Shown: in pieces, positions 60,825 to 64,000 of the stretch | How positions within the stretch are numbered: position 1 is the first letter of the stretch | How the letters are laid out: each line of letters starts with the position of its first letter | Origin: Flavobacterium sp. LHD-80 | Lineage (GTDB): Bacteria > Bacteroidota > Bacteroidia > Flavobacteriales > Flavobacteriaceae | Direction: 5' to 3' | Assembly: GCF_030929605.1 (NCBI RefSeq) | Contig: NZ_JAVFVS010000001.1 | Coordinates: 310,001-374,000, forward strand | Length of the DNA stretch: 64,000 bases | Notes under the pieces: model-generated | Told to the model about the DNA's origin: nothing | Seen by the model: only the letters and a program-made list of their open reading frames with translations | Database searches by the model: none | Translations under genes and position numbers: made by a program

Positions 60825-62757
60825 GTAAAATTATGGTTTCGCTATAGTTAGATTTTAGTTTTTTGATGGTTTCGTTCCAAGGCTCAAAATCGGATTTGTT
60901 AAGCAGTAATTTCTTTTGCTGTAAACTGATATTTAAGTACATAATGTTGTTCTTGAATTCATAAACAAAATGCGCTTTCAAATAATCATTATCTAAATCA
61001 AAGTTTTTTGGAAGATATTTGATCTTAAAGTTTTTCGGAATTTCAAGCGCATATTGCGTCGTAAACTGAGTCAGATATTCATATTCAAATTGAGCAACTC
61101 TGTCTTTTGCAAGTGTTGCTTTTTCTAAAAACTTGTCTAAAAACAAATTCACATAAATTTCCTTGTCGACTTTTACGATGTAATTATCAAGGTCAAAATT
61201 GTAATCAATCACATACGGCAACTCTTTATCAGATAGATTTTCTTCTTTGTAATCTTTTAAAATGAATTTATTATTTCCTTTTAAAACCAAAGATTTTATC
61301 ATTTCCTGACGCGCTTTGTTTGTCGCATCGCCAATTTGCATTAAAATATGACTTCGGTTGTAACCAAAACGTTCCATTTTTGCATTTCCAATTAATTTGC
61401 TGTTTTCAATTTTTAAATTGACAGTTTCCTTCACTTCATTTTGACTTGGAGAAACAACCGGAACACGATAAATTTTATATTGGTCGTTTTCGTTAAAAAG
61501 AACTTCTTTTCCTTGAATAAAAGCCGTTGGAATACCGTAGCGCGTTTCTTTGTCAGTCCCGTCTAAAAAGATATACTGATCGTCTTTTTTAAAAATGGCA
61601 ATCATATGATTGTCGACCGAAGGCGTTGCCAAATCATTGTACGAGTAGGGAATACTGCGTGTACCAATCCATGCCAAAGTCACATTTTTTACGCCTGCAT
61701 AATTAGCCATGCACGAAATAATACTGGCCATATCTTTACAATCACCAAACTTTCGCTCAAAAACCAAATTCGCTTCACGCGGAATAAATCCTTCGTAGCC
61801 ATTTTCAAAAGCAATGTATTTTATGTTGGCTTTAACCCAATAAAATATGCTTTTTACTTTCTCTTCATCAGTGTTTTTGTCTTTAATAAGATCCAATGTA
61901 AGCGCTTTCAAATCTGGATCTTCTTTTTTATTTAGGTCTTTTACAAAGTCTTTATAATAATTAAAAAGCTCGGTAATTGTGCCTAAAACCGGAGTTGTAA
62001 CATTGTTAATGGAATATTCTTTAATATAAAAATCAACATGAGGAACTTGATATAAGTAACCTGGAGCTCCTTCTTCATATTTTAATGGTTTTATATCAGT
62101 CAAAGTCCATTTATGAATCCATTTGCCTTTTTTTTCTGTTTTAGAATAGACAATTGTTTTGTTAGGATCGTTGAAAATTTTATAATCAATCACAATGTTT
62201 TTATCGGTTCTTACCTCTAAAGTCGAATTTTGAATAGGCAAAACATCTCCAAAAATAAACTTGTGCAATAAATGCGGATCTAAAAACTGAGTCTGATAAT
62301 TATAAACCTTTTTTGCCCCTGTTTCTAAATTTGGAAAAGTCAGCTGACGCTCTTTTACATCATTATAAAAAATGGAACTTTGCTGCGATTGTTTTTCAAT
62401 TGTCTGCGTGACTTTGATCTTTTTCTCTTTTCCATTTTCATTAATAACAGTGTACGCATCATAACTTTTTAATGGAATCAAATCAGAATAAGAAAAAGAT
62501 TCTTTGTTGTTAATAATCCCATTTTGAGTCAAAATCATGGCTTCATAATGATTGTCAAGCATGATTTTAAGACCGTTGTTTTCAAAAGTTATATCGTATG
62601 CTTCGGTATTATCAAGAATGATTTCGTTATAATCTGGGTATAAATTTTTTGTATCCTGAAATGATTTTTGTGCCGAACCTGAAATAGAATAAAGAACAAG
62701 TAATACACTCAGAATTAAAGGTCTATTTGATAATGTCAACCAATTCATCTGAATCAT
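60796..62757 (-). CDS. DUF3857 and transglutaminase-like domain protein
   Basis: A 653-residue exported protein (650 from ATG 62748). Signal peptide about 1-30 (ending SGSAQ). DUF3857 region about 55-220; a transglutaminase-like domain about 290-410 with the triad Cys340 ('KFGDCKDMASI'), His384 ('SVDNHMIAIF') and Asp399 ('YIFLDGTD'); a C-terminal beta domain. The active-site set is complete, so it may cut or crosslink peptide or lipid amide bonds in the envelope. It is preceded by the MORN-like gene with a 26-35 bp overlap and followed by the dead paralogue. Confidence 0.85.
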   Translation of the reverse strand: MIQMNWLTLSNRPLILSVLLVLYSISGSAQKSFQDTKNLYPDYNEIILDNTEAYDITFENNGLKIMLDNHYEAMILTQNGIINNKESFSYSDLIPLKSYDAYTVINENGKEKKIKVTQTIEKQSQQSSIFYNDVKERQLTFPNLETGAKKVYNYQTQFLDPHLLHKFIFGDVLPIQNSTLEVRTDKNIVIDYKIFNDPNKTIVYSKTEKKGKWIHKWTLTDIKPLKYEEGAPGYLYQVPHVDFYIKEYSINNVTTPVLGTITELFNYYKDFVKDLNKKEDPDLKALTLDLIKDKNTDEEKVKSIFYWVKANIKYIAFENGYEGFIPREANLVFERKFGDCKDMASIISCMANYAGVKNVTLAWIGTRSIPYSYNDLATPSVDNHMIAIFKKDDQYIFLDGTDKETRYGIPTAFIQGKEVLFNENDQYKIYRVPVVSPSQNEVKETVNLKIENSKLIGNAKMERFGYNRSHILMQIGDATNKARQEMIKSLVLKGNNKFILKDYKEENLSDKELPYVIDYNFDLDNYIVKVDKEIYVNLFLDKFLEKATLAKDRVAQFEYEYLTQFTTQYALEIPKNFKIKYLPKNFDLDNDYLKAHFVYEFKNNIMYLNISLQQKKLLLNKSDFEPWNETIKKLKSNYSETIILLENNEKKLP

Positions 62758-64000
62758 ATTTTTTAGTTTCTATTAGTTTCCCTGCATTGTAAATCAATGT
62801 ATTTCCGTGCAATTCATCATTTTTATAAGATACTGCAGCCCATAATTTTCCATCTTCTTTAAAATATTCTTGCGCTCCTTCATAACTGTTGTTTACAAAG
62901 TGCTCTTTTTTATACACTTTGCCATTCGCATAATATTCAGATCGGTCACCTTCTAAACTGCCGTTTTTATAAGTACATTCATATTCTTGTTTTCCTTCTG
63001 CCGAATTGATAACAAATTTTCCGTTTAATTGTCCTTTGTTCAAAGCAAGCTGAATTGCTGGTTTTCCGTTTGGATAATAGGATACAATTTCTGCAGTTTG
63101 ATTGCTGATCGGTTTTTTCTCTGTTAGTTCGCCGGTTTTGCTTTTTGTAATAAAATATTGAGGCATATTGTTTGTATAACCAATGATAACAAGAGCTTCG
63201 CCTTTTTGATTGTAATAAGTGGTTTCTCCTTCGCGGGCATCATTCGACATCGAGCTTTCCATCATTTTTGATTTATTGTTGAAATAACGAGTCGTTTTTC
63301 CGCTTTCATCGCCAAAAGAATATTCTTCAGTAAGTCTTAAGTTTCCAACAAAATCATATTGTTTACTAAGCCCATTTAATTTTCCACAATAGTAAATTTG
63401 ATCTATAAGAAGTGAACCAGTCGGGCCATATTTCTTATATGAGTTATGAAGTTTTCCGTTAACATATTCAGCATCAATCATCATATTTTTAAATTTATCC
63501 TGAGAGATTGCTTTACCATTCAAAACTCCATTTTTCAGTTCAAAATTTTTAGCAAAAATTCCATTGTTATAGGATAAACTGAATTTTCCGGTTTTGTTTT
63601 TATAATCAAAATCATTTTCCAGTTTTTCACCGGGACCAAATGTTTTTCTGCTTGTCAAATAATCATTTATATAATGCTCGATAGAAGAAATCGTGCCGTT
63701 TTGATTGTAAATAAATTTATCGTGTAAAACATTGTCATTAGTCATAAAACCTTCTGTGCTCACTTTTCCATCAGCATAAAAAGTTTGAAAAGGGCCATTT
63801 TGTTTTCCTTTTTCATAATAAGTTATCTGATTTATTTTATCGCCGTCATATCCTTCGTAGCGACCGCTCAAAGTATCATTTTTAAAATGACTAATGCTTG
63901 AAATTTCGCCACTTTCAGTATAATTTGTACATAAACCATTGTTTTTTCCGTCACTGCACAATTCCTTTAATCTAGTATTTCCAGATGAAAACAAATAAGT
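62723..64000 (-). CDS. MORN-repeat-like (YwqK-type) protein, 5' end beyond the window
   Basis: At least 425 residues with repeated 'YYxNGKxxxExxFxxGxxxGxxxxY' units from about residue 20 to 415. The frame stays open to the last base of the window, with no upstream stop, so the true start lies outside; an apparent TTG start at 63994 is not trusted. It overlaps the next gene by up to 35 bp, forming the first visible member of a three-gene operon. Its repeats resemble the 51086-51790 protein. Function unknown. Confidence 0.8.
   Translation of the reverse strand, partial: TYLFSSGNTRLKELCSDGKNNGLCTNYTESGEISSISHFKNDTLSGRYEGYDGDKINQITYYEKGKQNGPFQTFYADGKVSTEGFMTNDNVLHDKFIYNQNGTISSIEHYINDYLTSRKTFGPGEKLENDFDYKNKTGKFSLSYNNGIFAKNFELKNGVLNGKAISQDKFKNMMIDAEYVNGKLHNSYKKYGPTGSLLIDQIYYCGKLNGLSKQYDFVGNLRLTEEYSFGDESGKTTRYFNNKSKMMESSMSNDAREGETTYYNQKGEALVIIGYTNNMPQYFITKSKTGELTEKKPISNQTAEIVSYYPNGKPAIQLALNKGQLNGKFVINSAEGKQEYECTYKNGSLEGDRSEYYANGKVYKKEHFVNNSYEGAQEYFKEDGKLWAAVSYKNDELHGNTLIYNAGKLIETKKYDSDELVDIIK

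Noticed and set aside
62723..64000. Antitoxin label for the MORN-like protein at the window end
   Set aside because: Same reason as for 51086-51790; the operon partners are DUF3857 proteins, not toxins.

Overview
The window is low-GC chromosomal DNA from a gliding member of the Bacteroidota, most likely a Flavobacterium. The evidence is a GldI-type lipoprotein isomerase, a SusC/SusD pair, a subtilase with a type IX secretion sorting tail, Bacteroidota -7 boxes (TAnnTTTG), and genes preceded by A-rich leaders rather than Shine-Dalgarno sequences. No rRNA, tRNA, insertion sequence or CRISPR array was seen. Function calls come from motif recognition by eye, without any database search.

Layout. 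0.1-4 kb: small membrane and stress genes on the minus strand (TIGR03643-type protein, fatty acid hydroxylase, GlsB-like protein, AqpZ, DoxX-like protein, EamA exporter). 4-8 kb: a minus-strand unit nrnA, gldI and two cyclophilin-FKBP proteins, i.e. envelope protein folding plus nucleotide turnover. 8-11.5 kb: a CLC antiporter whose motifs look like the fluoride branch, RidA, and a CbpA/CbpM chaperone pair. 11.8-19.5 kb: two hypothetical envelope proteins, guaA, two four-LysM proteins and OsmC.

19.5-37.3 kb is a glycan utilisation region. SusC/SusD, a DUF3472 lipoprotein, a GH109 alpha-N-acetylgalactosaminidase-like protein and a GH35 beta-galactosidase lie on the minus strand. A LacI-type regulator, GHMP sugar kinase, sugar nucleotidyltransferase, MFS sugar transporter and NagB-PIG-L fusion lie at the other side. 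Upstream of susC and of the kinase, the same 32-bp promoter (30/32 identical) and the same pair of palindromic operators occur at nearly the same spacing. One regulator therefore probably controls surface capture and cytoplasmic processing of an amino-sugar and galactose containing glycan.

37.9-45.9 kb is the most unusual part. It holds a glycosyltransferase-like protein and a 454-residue protein with a double-glycine-type leader, a Gly/Ser/Asn-rich spacer and a C-terminal lipase domain. Two tandem paralogous lipoproteins follow, one broken by a 10-bp tandem duplication, then three small proteins, a C39-peptidase ABC exporter and its HlyD-type adaptor. I read this as a candidate export system for a large lipase-like cargo, with neighbouring small proteins as candidate immunity or accessory factors.

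46-64 kb: pyrG-yidC, a two-domain fasciclin lipoprotein, a MORN-like protein, DUF4956, an exported PEP/pyruvate-binding-domain protein, mnmA, a type IX-secreted subtilase, a nitronate monooxygenase-like enzyme, and a minus-strand operon of a MORN-like protein (cut by the window end) with two DUF3857 proteins. Several intergenic gaps carry short-period (7-8 bp) repeat arrays, often in inverted pairs next to stop codons.
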